This document shows, one piece after another, positions 1-9,190 of a stretch of DNA of 64,000 nt. The DNA is from Bacteroidota bacterium (GTDB lineage: Bacteria > Bacteroidota > Bacteroidia > Cytophagales > Cyclobacteriaceae), in assembly GCA_018267135.1 (NCBI GenBank), contig JAFDZA010000019.1:43752-107751 (forward strand). Reading direction: 5' to 3'. Within the stretch, counting starts at the first letter, position 1; each line of letters begins with the position of its first letter. The position numbers and the translations under genes were made by a program. The notes beneath the pieces were generated by a model. The model did not search any database and had not been told where the DNA came from. It worked only from the letters and a program-made list of their open reading frames with translations.

Positions 1-18
1 ACCTTAGCCCGTGGCGGC

Positions 19-738
19 ATGAACTCTGTACTAAACCGATCCACCGAACTGATTGACCTCGGCCTGATTGATTACCAGCAAGCGTGGGATTACCAAACTA
101 CTTTGTTTAAAAAAATTCTCAGTCAAAAATCAGAAAACAGATCCCTTCCCACAGACGAGCAAAAACTGACTGACAATTATTTAATTTTTTGCGAACATCC
201 CCACGTGTACACGCTGGGCCAAAGCGGAAACGAAAAAAACCTTGTTATTCCGCCAGAAAAACTTTCATCCCTCGGAGCCCGTTTTTATCACATTAATCGC
301 GGGGGCGACATTACCTACCACGGCCCGGGGCAACTTGTAGTGTACCCGGTATTGGATCTTGAAAATTTTTTTACAGACATCCACCGTTATATGCGCACAC
401 TGGAGGAAGCTGTTATTCAAACATTAAATCACTTTCAACTTACAGCCGGGCAGATGAAAGGATTAACCGGAGTTTGGCTGGATGGAGATACGCCTGCTAA
501 GGCAAGAAAAATCTGTGCGATGGGTGTAAAAACAAGTCGGTGGGTAACCATGCATGGGTTAGCGCTGAATGTAAACACCGACCTAACCTATTTTAATCAC
601 ATTGTACCCTGCGGAATCTCAGACAAGGCGGTTACTTCGATGGAAAAAGAATTGCACACCAAACAAGACACCAAACAAGTAAAAGAAATTTTGAGATTGA
701 ATTTGACTTCTTTGTTTAATATGAAGCCGATTATATGA
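19..738 (+). CDS. lipB: Octanoyltransferase LipB
   Basis: Transfers octanoyl groups from acyl carrier protein to lipoyl domains, the first step of protein lipoylation in the cytoplasm. The LipB signature is clear: RGGDITYHGPGQ at about residues 94-105, Lys164 in KARKICAMG, and the acyl-thioester cysteine Cys198 in HIVPCGI; the 34-residue spacing of Lys and Cys matches E. coli LipB. At 239 residues it is of normal length. The reading frame stays open to the left edge of the window, so a start further upstream cannot be excluded, but the ATG used here gives a typical N-terminus. Its stop overlaps the start of the next gene by 4 bases (ATGA), so the two are probably translated together. Confidence 0.95.
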   Translation: MNSVLNRSTELIDLGLIDYQQAWDYQTTLFKKILSQKSENRSLPTDEQKLTDNYLIFCEHPHVYTLGQSGNEKNLVIPPEKLSSLGARFYHINRGGDITYHGPGQLVVYPVLDLENFFTDIHRYMRTLEEAVIQTLNHFQLTAGQMKGLTGVWLDGDTPAKARKICAMGVKTSRWVTMHGLALNVNTDLTYFNHIVPCGISDKAVTSMEKELHTKQDTKQVKEILRLNLTSLFNMKPII

Positions 739-1139
739 AAAAAGATATTCCTATACCCGATGTAAAGAACGTTACCCTTGCCGTAGTGCGCGAAAAAAAT
801 ATTCTAAACGAAGACGAGTGGAAAGTATATCTCCTCAACAATAATGATTTCCCGATTGAAAATACGCTGGTGGCGAGCCGTGGTTATGGTGAAAAAGACG
901 GGGAAGAACAACGTACCTCTACGCTCCGGCATTTTTTAGAAACCGTGAATGCCAAAAGTTGGGCCATTGTTGAAACCATCACCTCCAATGTGTTTCATCT
1001 CAACAATGAATATTGGGTAAGCTACTATATAGGTCGGGAAATTTACGATAAGCGTTTTGTGTTTGTGCCCGATACCATTTGCGAAAAAAATTTGGTATTC
1101 ATTCCTGAAATACAAAAGCAAGGCGTACTTCATTCATAA
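735..1139 (+). CDS. Hypothetical protein co-transcribed with lipB
   Basis: A 134-residue soluble protein with no signal peptide or membrane segment. I do not recognise a named domain. It is rich in beta-prone stretches (VTLAVVREK, WKVYLLNN, FVFVPDTI) and has a conserved-looking core around GYGEKDGEEQRTSTLRHFL at about residues 50-68. The start overlaps the lipB stop codon by 4 bases, which supports a real, translationally coupled gene. It converges on the S9 peptidase gene with 25 bases between the stops. The lipB link hints at lipoate metabolism, but nothing in the sequence proves that. Confidence 0.8.
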   Translation: MKKDIPIPDVKNVTLAVVREKNILNEDEWKVYLLNNNDFPIENTLVASRGYGEKDGEEQRTSTLRHFLETVNAKSWAIVETITSNVFHLNNEYWVSYYIGREIYDKRFVFVPDTICEKNLVFIPEIQKQGVLHS

Positions 1140-1164
1140 TTGTTATCCTGCTTCTTTACATTTT

Positions 1165-4008
1165 TTAGTATCCTTTTGTAATTCCTTTTTCAGTAGCAGG
1201 CACACCCTGAGTCATCCACTCGGGAGCCGGCTTGCCCTTTAGATAGTGGTCGAAGAATTGCATCATGCGAATGGCAAAGTCGGTGCGGTCTTGCCGTTGG
1301 GTTAGCCCATGCCCCTGACCGTTGTAATTCAACATCCACACGGGTTTATTTAATCTGCGCAAAGCCATATAATATTCAATGCCCTGATACCACGGCACCG
1401 CCCCATCGGCATCGTTATGCATCATCAGCAAGGGTGTGTTTACTTTATTAGCGGCAAAGATGGGCGAGTTTTCAATGTAGTTCATCGGTTTTTCCCACAA
1501 GGTTCCGCCAATGCGGCTCTGGGTGTGTTCGTACTGAAACATGCGACTCATGCCGCTTTCCCAGCGCACCCCTCCGTAGGCACTAATCATGTTACTTACC
1601 GGAGCACCTGCTTCGGCAGCGGCAAATAAATCGGTACGGGTAACGAGGTAGGCCGTTTGGTAGCCGCCCCAACTATGCCCTTGCATGCCGATGTGTTTTT
1701 CATCTACAAAACCCTTTGCCATGAGGCTGGCCACTCCGGGCATTACACAGTTGTAGGCACTGGCTCCGGGCGAACCGATTTTATAAACAATGTCGGGCAC
1801 AAATACCAGATAGCCGTTGCTTACATACAAGGAATAATTGATGTAGGAACGAATGGGGGCCGGAGCATAGTGGTGATGTAGGTTATCCGAATTTTTTTCA
1901 TAGAAGTACACCAGCATCGGATATTTTTTCTTCGGGTCGAAATTTTCGGGCTTATATAGCAACCCCTGCAGCGGAATATTATCCAGCGAAACCCAGTTTA
2001 CCATCTCTACATTACCCCATACATAGTTTTTTATTTGCGGGTTGGCGTTGCTTATTTTTTTCACTGTAGCGAAATTGAAATCGGAAGTCCACACATCGGG
2101 AAATTCCCTGAAGCTTTCGCGTGTAAATAAGAGTTGCTGGTCGTTCCGTGCTTTTACGGTTCCGGCAAAGCGATAATCATCCATCATCAGGCGGGTAAGT
2201 TTTCCATCTTTCAGCGAAAGTTTGTAGTACCCGGAGGCTTTGGTGGTTTCATCGAATGCGGAAAGCAGCATTTCTTTTTCGGGATCTATAAATCGTTCCT
2301 CCCAATCTAACCTGAGGTAGCGAAAAACAATTTTTTGACTGCGTCCGATTTTAGTGAGGTTAACCGGTTTGTTTTTATTTTCTCCATCAAATGCCCAAAG
2401 ATCATAGCGATCGTAAACAATCAGTTGAGCATCGTTTTTTGTCCAGCCGGCCATACCGTACGGATTGGGGAAGCCGGGGTGATCATCCTCCTCATCGGCA
2501 AATTTTACTTTCAATCCTTCATTGAGTTTCTCTGACTTTTCGTGTGCTACCGAATAACTAAACCAGGCCGTATCTTCCAAACTATACCAGAAAACAAAAT
2601 TACCCAAGGGCGAGAAGAAGGCATTGGCGCGCACATTTTTGGCAATGGTTTTTTTTATTTTTCCGGCTATATCGAAGAGATAAAAATCGGCTGCCGGGGC
2701 ACCTTCCCAGGTTATGTTTTTTTGGTACGGCAAGTTTGTTTCGCCCAAAAACACAGAAGTATTTCCTTCATTGGCTATTTCAACAGAGGGAATTTCTTTG
2801 CTGCCGATTTGGGTTACGCTTTTGTTAGGCAAATCTAATACGGCAAGATAAGAGCGCTTCCGTTCGGTATCGAGTTGCTTGTTTTGTTGCGGATAAATCA
2901 GTCCATCTTCGCTGCGCCAGATTTCAACATTTACAATTTCTTCGGGCAAAAGTAATGTGTCTTGCACAACCGGTTTGGGCGCAGTGCCAAAAAAGAGTTT
3001 GTTTCCGTCTTTTGAAAAACGGGTTCCATAATATTCATTTAACAACCAATTTTGAGGCAGCGCCATCGATTTTTCTACCTCTTGTTGCTTTGCCGTTTCA
3101 TCCCCATTTTTCCAATAATACAGTTGGTATTCATGAATGAGCGCCTTGGTGGTATCGGTGTCTACCAAAAAGGCCAGCTGGCTTCCATCTTCGCTGGCCG
3201 ATACACCCTTAAATTTATATTTGCTTTTTCCTTCGTAGAGGGTGTGCAATTTTTCGATTGCCAGATCATAGTAGTACACTCCGGCTTTCAGCGTGCTGTC
3301 GTTACCGGAAGAAACGAACCAGAGTGCGTGCCCGTATTTGGTAAAGCCATAGTCGCGCACATACCCAAAGGGGGTTTCTTTTCCGTCTGCCAAGTGGCGA
3401 AGCATAAGGGTATAGCCGTTGTCGTCTGTGTTAGCTTTGGTTTTTTTCTTTGGCTTTTCAGGTTTCTTTTCTTCGGTTTTTAGCTTATCGTCTTTCTTCG
3501 GTTTGTCTGCTTTTTTTGCCTCCAGCAAATAGGCCAGCCATTCTCCTTTTTTTTCAGGGACGCGGTATGATCTGACTTCGGGTATTTTTATGGTTTTGCG
3601 GATTTCAAAAGAAAAAACACCCAGCGAGTCTTTAGGTAAATCCTCTTTCTTCTTTTTATGTCTGCGTAAGTCTTTTACCAACTTCAATTGAGGTTTTATT
3701 TTGAATACGGCAAATTTGCTGTCGTAGGTGAGCAAAATACTCTCCGCTCTTTTGATAGAATCTTCTGTATTGGTTTTTAGATTATAGAAAATCACTTTGC
3801 CATCTCCTTCCTGCGGGTTAACAGTGAAAGCGGCAAAACGGCCATCGTTCGTTAGTGCCTTGTACGTAATTTCTTTCCAGGAATCGTAAACCGAATGAGT
3901 GAGTGGTTGTTTCGGAACGAGGGTTACTTGTTTAGCCGTTTGTTTTTTTTGTGCATACAGCAGCACACTCAAACAAACGAATGCAAGGAAGGAAATAGAT
4001 TTTTTCAT
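1165..4008 (-). CDS. Secreted prolyl oligopeptidase family (S9) peptidase
   Basis: A serine peptidase with an N-terminal beta-propeller-like region and a C-terminal alpha/beta-hydrolase domain. The nucleophile elbow is GHSWGG (Ser779 when counted from the chosen start), followed by Asp868 in HNDADGAVP and His900 in GQGHGL, so the catalytic triad is complete. The start is set at MKKSISFLAF because this gives a signal peptide ending at LLYAQ; an in-frame ATG 12 codons upstream would bury it. A Lys/Glu-rich low-complexity insert lies near residues 165-200. The protein is probably periplasmic or surface-exposed and degrades oligopeptides. It lies downstream of purM on the same strand, with about 90 bases between them. 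Confidence 0.9.
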   Translation of the reverse strand: MKKSISFLAFVCLSVLLYAQKKQTAKQVTLVPKQPLTHSVYDSWKEITYKALTNDGRFAAFTVNPQEGDGKVIFYNLKTNTEDSIKRAESILLTYDSKFAVFKIKPQLKLVKDLRRHKKKKEDLPKDSLGVFSFEIRKTIKIPEVRSYRVPEKKGEWLAYLLEAKKADKPKKDDKLKTEEKKPEKPKKKTKANTDDNGYTLMLRHLADGKETPFGYVRDYGFTKYGHALWFVSSGNDSTLKAGVYYYDLAIEKLHTLYEGKSKYKFKGVSASEDGSQLAFLVDTDTTKALIHEYQLYYWKNGDETAKQQEVEKSMALPQNWLLNEYYGTRFSKDGNKLFFGTAPKPVVQDTLLLPEEIVNVEIWRSEDGLIYPQQNKQLDTERKRSYLAVLDLPNKSVTQIGSKEIPSVEIANEGNTSVFLGETNLPYQKNITWEGAPAADFYLFDIAGKIKKTIAKNVRANAFFSPLGNFVFWYSLEDTAWFSYSVAHEKSEKLNEGLKVKFADEEDDHPGFPNPYGMAGWTKNDAQLIVYDRYDLWAFDGENKNKPVNLTKIGRSQKIVFRYLRLDWEERFIDPEKEMLLSAFDETTKASGYYKLSLKDGKLTRLMMDDYRFAGTVKARNDQQLLFTRESFREFPDVWTSDFNFATVKKISNANPQIKNYVWGNVEMVNWVSLDNIPLQGLLYKPENFDPKKKYPMLVYFYEKNSDNLHHHYAPAPIRSYINYSLYVSNGYLVFVPDIVYKIGSPGASAYNCVMPGVASLMAKGFVDEKHIGMQGHSWGGYQTAYLVTRTDLFAAAEAGAPVSNMISAYGGVRWESGMSRMFQYEHTQSRIGGTLWEKPMNYIENSPIFAANKVNTPLLMMHNDADGAVPWYQGIEYYMALRRLNKPVWMLNYNGQGHGLTQRQDRTDFAIRMMQFFDHYLKGKPAPEWMTQGVPATEKGITKGY

Positions 4009-4100
4009 AGGAGGTGTTTGCCGTTGGCCAAAATAAATAAACAAACTCTATTCCCTAAATAAAGCGAGGGTAAAAGGTTAGAATTGTGTTTAGACAGCTA

Positions 4101-5270
4101 TTATGAATAGGTAAATTCTCCGAACGAACTTTTCAGGGTTACTTTTCGGGTTTCGGATCGCTCAACGCGGCCAACGATTTTAGCCTCTACACCCAACCTT
4201 TCAGAAATGGAAATTATTTCGCGGGCGTGCTTTTCGTTGATGTAAATTTCCATTCGGTGGCCCATGTTAAAGACTTTATACATCTCCCTCCACTCCGTGC
4301 CGCTGCAATCGTGGATGAGTTGAAAAAGCGGTGGCACGGGAAACAAATTATCTTTGATAACGTGAAGCTGGTCTATAAAATGAAGCACTTTAGTTTGGGC
4401 TCCTCCGCTGCAGTGTACCATGCCGTGTATTTCGTTTCGCCATTTTTTTAACACTTCCATAATAATGGGAGCATAGGTGCGGGTGGGTGAAAGCACTAAC
4501 CTACCCACATCTACCGGAACGGTTTCTACCCGATCTGTTACTTTATACCTGCCGGAATAAACCAACTCGGCCGACACATTTCCATCATACGTTTCGGGAT
4601 ACTTAGCGGCATACTCTTTACTAAATACATCATGACGGGCTGAAGTAAGGCCATTGCTGCCCATGCCTCCGTTGTACTCTTGTTCATACGTGGCTTTTCC
4701 AAAAGAAGCCAAGCCCACAATAACATCGCCCGCCTGAATAGTTGCGTTGTTAATAACGTGGGCACGTTTCATTCGTGCGGTAACGGTGCTGTCCACAATA
4801 ATCGTTCGCACCAGATCGCCCACATCAGCTGTTTCTCCACCTGTGCTATAAATTTCCATACCATACTGGCGCAGCCGTTGCAACACTTCTTCTGTTCCGG
4901 CTATAATGGTTGAGATGACTTCGCCCGGGATTAAATTTTTATTTCGCCCAATCGTTGATGATAGCGTAATAGGACCGGTGGCACCCACACAGAGCAGGTC
5001 GTCTATGTTCATGATGATGGCATCCTGGGCAATTCCTCTCCATACGTTAAGATCGCCTGTTTCTTTCCAATAAAGGTAGGCCAGTGCTGATTTGGTCCCG
5101 GCTCCATCGGCATGCATCACGGTGCAATAGGCTTCATCACCACCCAAAAAATCGGGTACGATTTTGCAAAATGCCTGAGGGAATAATCCTTTGTCTAATT
5201 TTTTAATAGCCGTGTGTACGTCTTCTTTAGAAGCGGAAACTCCGCGCAGGGAATAGCGATCCGGTTTCAA
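4101..5270 (-). CDS. purM: Phosphoribosylformylglycinamidine cyclo-ligase (AIR synthetase), long type
   Basis: Catalyses ATP-dependent ring closure giving aminoimidazole ribonucleotide in de novo purine synthesis. PurM-family motifs are present: HADGAGTKSALAY near residue 53, MNIDDLLCVGA near 87, TGGETADVGD near 143, SPTRTYAP, and CSGGAQTK. At 389 residues it is longer than enterobacterial PurM (about 345) and starts with RGVSASKEDVHTAIKKLDKG, the form usual in Bacteroidota. The start codon is TTG, placed directly after the TAA stop of the upstream gene with no intervening base. No ATG occurs near the conserved N-terminus, so the TTG is the best choice and translation is probably coupled. Confidence 0.9.
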   Translation of the reverse strand: MKPDRYSLRGVSASKEDVHTAIKKLDKGLFPQAFCKIVPDFLGGDEAYCTVMHADGAGTKSALAYLYWKETGDLNVWRGIAQDAIIMNIDDLLCVGATGPITLSSTIGRNKNLIPGEVISTIIAGTEEVLQRLRQYGMEIYSTGGETADVGDLVRTIIVDSTVTARMKRAHVINNATIQAGDVIVGLASFGKATYEQEYNGGMGSNGLTSARHDVFSKEYAAKYPETYDGNVSAELVYSGRYKVTDRVETVPVDVGRLVLSPTRTYAPIIMEVLKKWRNEIHGMVHCSGGAQTKVLHFIDQLHVIKDNLFPVPPLFQLIHDCSGTEWREMYKVFNMGHRMEIYINEKHAREIISISERLGVEAKIVGRVERSETRKVTLKSSFGEFTYS

Positions 5271-6041
5271 TTATTTCAATTTGATGTTTAACGATAAATA
5301 GCCGGGAGACGATAAGGGATTGTACTGATAGTTGTTATAGTAAACAGATGACTGTTGCCGGCCATACATTCCGGGGGTGCCGTAAGACGGGCTGTAGTTG
5401 GTGTTGTTATTCTTATTAGGAGCTATATATCGGCCTGTTTCAAACTCAACCGGCAACATTTCTATTTTTGATTTGTCTAAACGAAATGCTTTAAACGGAA
5501 TTTTAGCTTCGTAAATATAGGCGCCATCGTCTAAGGCTACAATAATTGCCTCAATGCCGTTGGCCAGCCCCAGCCGGCTCGATACTATATTTTGCTTAGC
5601 CAACCCTATGAGTTCAACTACTTCCACATCGCTCATCAATTCTTTTTTGTACTGTACCCGGGCTGCCGCATCCATCTCTTTGTCATTTTGCTCTTTCATT
5701 TCTCTTTTTAGTTCGTTGGCATCTTTGCCCACGGGGTATTTCAGTCCTACTTTATCTTTTTTCTTTCCGGTGGGGTTCAGTTTTAACGAAAGCCCAAAGA
5801 GCCCTATTTTCAGTTGTGTCAGGTCGTCTGAAATCTTTAAACGGAAATACAGATTCTCGGCATCATTGCCTACGTTCGATAAAAATTTTCCATCGGGGTC
5901 AAGCCACCATTCGGCCGGCCAGTCGTCTGTTTTCCCGTCTATCACAGGGGGTTTTTCGAAAAAAATACTTTCTTTCTGTCCTTTCTGTGCTGATACTAAA
6001 AAAGAAAGGCAAAGGAAAATGCCGACAGCCCATGTTTTCAT
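5271..6041 (-). CDS. Secreted protein with CBM9/DOMON-like domain
   Basis: A secreted protein of about 256 residues. The start at MKTWAVGIFL gives a signal peptide ending near LVSAQ. The mature N-terminus, PPVIDGKTDDWPAEWW followed by NLYFRLKISDD, resembles the carbohydrate-binding family 9-like fold found in many Bacteroidota surface proteins. A Lys/Glu-rich stretch follows, then a Tyr/Asn/Gly-rich tail near residues 210-245. No catalytic motif is visible. The stop codon abuts the purM start, so it shares an operon with a cytoplasmic purine enzyme, probably a simple transcriptional arrangement. Confidence 0.75.
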   Translation of the reverse strand: MKTWAVGIFLCLSFLVSAQKGQKESIFFEKPPVIDGKTDDWPAEWWLDPDGKFLSNVGNDAENLYFRLKISDDLTQLKIGLFGLSLKLNPTGKKKDKVGLKYPVGKDANELKREMKEQNDKEMDAAARVQYKKELMSDVEVVELIGLAKQNIVSSRLGLANGIEAIIVALDDGAYIYEAKIPFKAFRLDKSKIEMLPVEFETGRYIAPNKNNNTNYSPSYGTPGMYGRQQSSVYYNNYQYNPLSSPGYLSLNIKLK

Positions 6042-6084
6042 ACGTAGCATTTGAGAACGTAAAATTAATTTTTTTGATGATGCC

Positions 6085-6621
6085 TTAATCAGCCAGCCCT
6101 AGTTTTCTGTAAAAATCCCACAGCACAACCCCCACACAAACCGAGATGTTGAGCGAATGTTTGGTGCCGGCCTGGGGGATTTCAATAGCCCGGTCGCCCA
6201 GCGCCATGGATTCTTCACTTATCCCCTGCACTTCGTTGCCAAAAACAATGCAATATTTTTTTTTATCGGAAAGCTCAAGCCGCTGCAACGGAATGCTTTC
6301 GGTAGTCTGCTCGATCAGCAGGATTTCGTACCCTTCCGATTTCAGTTTTGCTAAAACAGCCGCGGGATTTTCGGCATATTCCCAAGCTACCGATTCGGTA
6401 GCACCCAACGCGGTTTTATGTATTTCACGATTGGGTGGGGTGCCGGTAATTCCCGTTAAATATATTTTCTCTGCCCGAAAGGCATCGGCTGTTCGAAAAA
6501 CGGATCCCACATTATGCAAGCTGCGCACATGATCTAAAAGAATAGATACGGGCATTTTTTCGGCTTCTTTAAATTCATTCACCGAAAGCCGGCCCAGTTC
6601 TTCAAGTTTTAATTTTTTCAT
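6085..6621 (-). CDS. SpoU/TrmH family RNA 2'-O-methyltransferase
   Basis: A 178-residue SPOUT-fold methyltransferase. The three SpoU motifs are visible: motif 1 DHVRSLHNVGSVFRTADAF (about residues 30-48, with the catalytic Arg), motif 2 IVFGNEVQGIS, and motif 3 IPQAGTKHSLNISV, which form the trefoil knot that binds S-adenosylmethionine. The protein has only the catalytic domain and no N-terminal RNA-binding extension, so the exact tRNA or rRNA target cannot be read from the sequence. It lies between folP and the CBM9-like gene on the same strand with short gaps. Confidence 0.9.
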   Translation of the reverse strand: MKKLKLEELGRLSVNEFKEAEKMPVSILLDHVRSLHNVGSVFRTADAFRAEKIYLTGITGTPPNREIHKTALGATESVAWEYAENPAAVLAKLKSEGYEILLIEQTTESIPLQRLELSDKKKYCIVFGNEVQGISEESMALGDRAIEIPQAGTKHSLNISVCVGVVLWDFYRKLGLAD

Positions 6622-6651
6622 TTCCTCCTGTTCGGGGGCAAGGTAGGTACA

Positions 6652-7500
6652 TTACGCCAGTTGATTTACCAATTGTATTGTTTCTTTGGCTTCGCGCACA
6701 TCGTGCACGCGTAAAAGAGAAGCACCTTTTAGCAAGGCAATGGTATTTAAACAAGTGGTGCCGTTTAGTGCTTGCTCCGGTGTTCCTTGCAGGGTTTTCC
6801 AGATCATGGATTTGCGCGAAAGCCCAACCAATAACGGTTTATTCAGTATATGGAAACGGTCGAGTTTATTCAGCATCTCAAAACTCTGGGCAGGAGTCTT
6901 AGCAAAACCAAAACCCGGATCCACTACGATGTCTTTTACTCCCAGTTGGTGTAGCTTCGTTATCTTCGCTTGAAAATATTGTATTACTTCTATTACTAAG
7001 TTTTCATACTGTGTAAGCTGCTGCATGGTTTGGGGTGTGCCGCGCATGTGCATGAAGATATAGGGCACGTTTAGTTCGGCTGCCGTTTCGCCCATCTTTT
7101 CATCTTGCTCGCCTCCGGAGATGTCGTTAATTAAGGAAGCGCCTGCCTCTACGGCTTTTCTCGCTACCGCAGCGCGAAAGGTGTCAATAGAAATAACTGC
7201 CTCGGGAAATTCTTTTGCGATGGGTTGAATAACCGGAATGACCCGGCTCATCTCTTCTTCTTGCGAAAGTGTACCGGCCCCGGAGCGAGTAGAGTATCCG
7301 CCTACATCTATAATGTCTGCTCCTTCGGTTAGCATTTTTTCTACTTGGCGCAGTTGTGCCTCCGCGTTAAGGAATCGGCTACCCTCATAAAAACTGTCGG
7401 GAGTAACATTTAAAATACCCATAATTTTAGGCTGCGAAAAATAGGTCAGCCTTCCTTTCAGGTTCAGTATTTTGTTGGGCGAAAAAAGTTTACTTTGCAT
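6652..7500 (-). CDS. folP: Dihydropteroate synthase
   Basis: Condenses p-aminobenzoate with 6-hydroxymethyl-7,8-dihydropterin pyrophosphate in folate synthesis; the sulfonamide target. The family motifs occur in order: MGILNVTPDSFYEG near residue 27, DVGGYSTRSGA, SIDTFRAAVA, INDISGG, MHMRGTPQTM, DPGFGFAKT, and GLSRKSM with a closing RVHDVREAKE. Length (282) is normal. The start codon overlaps, on the opposite strand, the first ATG available to the DUF1599 gene, so the two genes are divergent with no intergenic gap and promoters must lie inside each other's 5' ends. Confidence 0.95.
   Translation of the reverse strand: MQSKLFSPNKILNLKGRLTYFSQPKIMGILNVTPDSFYEGSRFLNAEAQLRQVEKMLTEGADIIDVGGYSTRSGAGTLSQEEEMSRVIPVIQPIAKEFPEAVISIDTFRAAVARKAVEAGASLINDISGGEQDEKMGETAAELNVPYIFMHMRGTPQTMQQLTQYENLVIEVIQYFQAKITKLHQLGVKDIVVDPGFGFAKTPAQSFEMLNKLDRFHILNKPLLVGLSRKSMIWKTLQGTPEQALNGTTCLNTIALLKGASLLRVHDVREAKETIQLVNQLA
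7472..7497 (+). promoter_or_regulatory. Candidate promoter of the DUF1599-aroK operon
   Basis: A TTG at 7472-7474 is followed after 16 bases by TACTTTG at 7491-7497, close to the TTG / TAnnTTTG (or TAnTTTG) promoter of Bacteroidota. It lies inside the 5' end of folP and would start transcription almost at the ATG of the downstream gene. The spacing is slightly short, so this is tentative. Confidence 0.35.
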
Positions 7501-7504
7501 GTTT

Positions 7505-8053
7505 ATGAATGAGAAAACAGCTCACGAATATAATCAGGTAATGAGTGTCTGCAAAGAACTCTTTCTGAAGAAAACGCATGATTATGGCACGGCCTGGCGC
7601 GTGCTAAGGCTGCCCTCCATTACCGACCAGATTTTTATTAAAGCCCAGCGCATTCGCAGCATTCAACTAAAGGGATCGCAAAAAGTGGAAGACAGCGTAA
7701 AAGATGAGTTTATCGGCATCATCAATTATTGTTTGATTGCCCTGATGCAAATGCACCTAACCGATTCAGACAAAACAGAATTAACTAGGCAGGAAGTAGA
7801 ACCTTTGTACGATCGTTTTGTTGCCGATACTTTTTCACTTTTGCAAAATAAAAATCACGACTATGATGAAGCCTGGCGGGATATGCGGGTGAGCTCCATG
7901 ACGGATATTATTTTAATGAAACTTCATCGTGTAAAACAAATTGAAGATAACCGGGGCAAAACACTGGCCAGCGAAGGGGTGCAAGCCAACTACCAGGATA
8001 TGGTTAACTATTCTGTTTTCTGTTTGATTAAACTCGCTGCCAGCAACCTTTAA
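7505..8053 (+). CDS. DUF1599 protein with an internal duplication
   Basis: A soluble protein of 182 residues belonging to the DUF1599 (nucleotide-modification-associated) family of Bacteroidota. It contains two copies of the same unit: KKTHDYGTAWRVLRLPSITD followed by IFIKAQRIRSI in the first half, and NKNHDYDEAWRDMRVSSMTD followed by IILMKLHRVKQIE in the second. The shared HDY..AW...R..S.TD pattern looks like a metal- or nucleotide-binding core. The biochemical role is not established. The start is set at the second ATG; the first, six bases upstream, overlaps the folP start codon. It heads a probable operon with the DoxX-like protein and aroK. Confidence 0.8.
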   Translation: MNEKTAHEYNQVMSVCKELFLKKTHDYGTAWRVLRLPSITDQIFIKAQRIRSIQLKGSQKVEDSVKDEFIGIINYCLIALMQMHLTDSDKTELTRQEVEPLYDRFVADTFSLLQNKNHDYDEAWRDMRVSSMTDIILMKLHRVKQIEDNRGKTLASEGVQANYQDMVNYSVFCLIKLAASNL

Positions 8054-8083
8054 AACAACACTAAAACTAAGAGCAAAATAAAG

Positions 8084-9190
8084 ATGCAACGATTTCTCGA
8101 TCAATTTTCGCGCTATTTTACAGGCTGTCTTTTTATTTTTTCCGGGCTGATCAAACTCAACGATCCGGTGGGCACACAAATAAAAATGGAAGAATACTTT
8201 GAAGTATTTACCCACGACTTTGGATCGTTCTTTCAACACTTTATTCCCTGGTCGCTCGAAATAGGGATGGTCATGATTGTGCTTGAGTTGATGCTGGGGG
8301 TGGCCATTCTTGTTTTGTGGCGCATGAAGTGGACAGGCTGGGTACTGCTTGGGTTGATGGTATTTTTTACCTTTCTCACCTTCTACTCGGCTTATTTTAA
8401 TAAGGTAACCGATTGTGGCTGCTTTGGCGATGCCATCAAACTCACTCCCTGGCAATCGTTTAGCAAAGATGTAGTGCTGATGGTTTTTGTATTGCATTTA
8501 TTTTGGTACCGGCACCGTTCTATTCCGGTGTTGCGCACACGCGAAGGAGATTTTTTAATAGCCGGAGTAATGGTGGTATGCACCGGGGTAGGCATTTATG
8601 CCATCCGCCATTTACCTTTTATAGATTTTCGTGCCTACCGCATCGGCCACACTATTCCCGAGCAGATGAAACCCGAAGAACAACCAATCATTGAATACCT
8701 GTTTGAAAAAAATGGCGAAAAAATAAAATCACAGAAATTTCTTGCGGCCGAACAAGGCTACCACTATTTGTCTTCTCATGTGCTGAACGAAGACAAAACC
8801 AAACCCAAGATTACCGATTATAATGTAACCAGCCCCGCAGGAGAAGACAAAACGACTTATACATTCGAAGGCAACCGGTTGCTCATTATAATTTTTAATG
8901 TAAATCTCGCCTCCACCAAAAACATAGCCGCTCTGCGGTTGCTTACTCAACAATTAGAAGGAAAAGCAGATTGCTTTATCCTTACCGCTTCCAGCGAAGA
9001 AGAGATTGAAAAATTCAGGCACGAAAACCAACTGGCTGTGCCTTACTATTTTGCCGATGCTACCGTACTTAAAACCATTATCCGTTCTAACCCCGGCATT
9101 GCCTTATGGAAAAATGGCACCGTATTAGGCAACTGGCACTACAACGACATGCCTGATGCCGCCACCGTGTTAACCTTGCTTACGCAATAA
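8084..9190 (+). CDS. BT_3928-type DoxX/MauE-like membrane protein with thioredoxin-like tail
   Basis: A 368-residue protein with four or five membrane segments in the first 170 residues and a periplasmic C-terminal half. The membrane part is DoxX/MauE-like and carries DCGCFGDAIKLTPW near residue 108; the Cys-x-Cys may take part in thiol exchange. The C-terminal part (from about residue 260) has a thioredoxin-like layout but no CxxC, so it may be a structural partner. The family is common in Bacteroidota and its function is unproven. The stop TAA shares its last A with the ATG of aroK, so the two are coupled. Confidence 0.8.
   Translation: MQRFLDQFSRYFTGCLFIFSGLIKLNDPVGTQIKMEEYFEVFTHDFGSFFQHFIPWSLEIGMVMIVLELMLGVAILVLWRMKWTGWVLLGLMVFFTFLTFYSAYFNKVTDCGCFGDAIKLTPWQSFSKDVVLMVFVLHLFWYRHRSIPVLRTREGDFLIAGVMVVCTGVGIYAIRHLPFIDFRAYRIGHTIPEQMKPEEQPIIEYLFEKNGEKIKSQKFLAAEQGYHYLSSHVLNEDKTKPKITDYNVTSPAGEDKTTYTFEGNRLLIIIFNVNLASTKNIAALRLLTQQLEGKADCFILTASSEEEIEKFRHENQLAVPYYFADATVLKTIIRSNPGIALWKNGTVLGNWHYNDMPDAATVLTLLTQ

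Noticed and set aside
7913..8497. A 194-codon minus-strand frame
   Set aside because: It is antisense to the DUF1599 and DoxX-like genes; its composition is rich in His, Lys and Pro with no domain, typical of a shadow frame.
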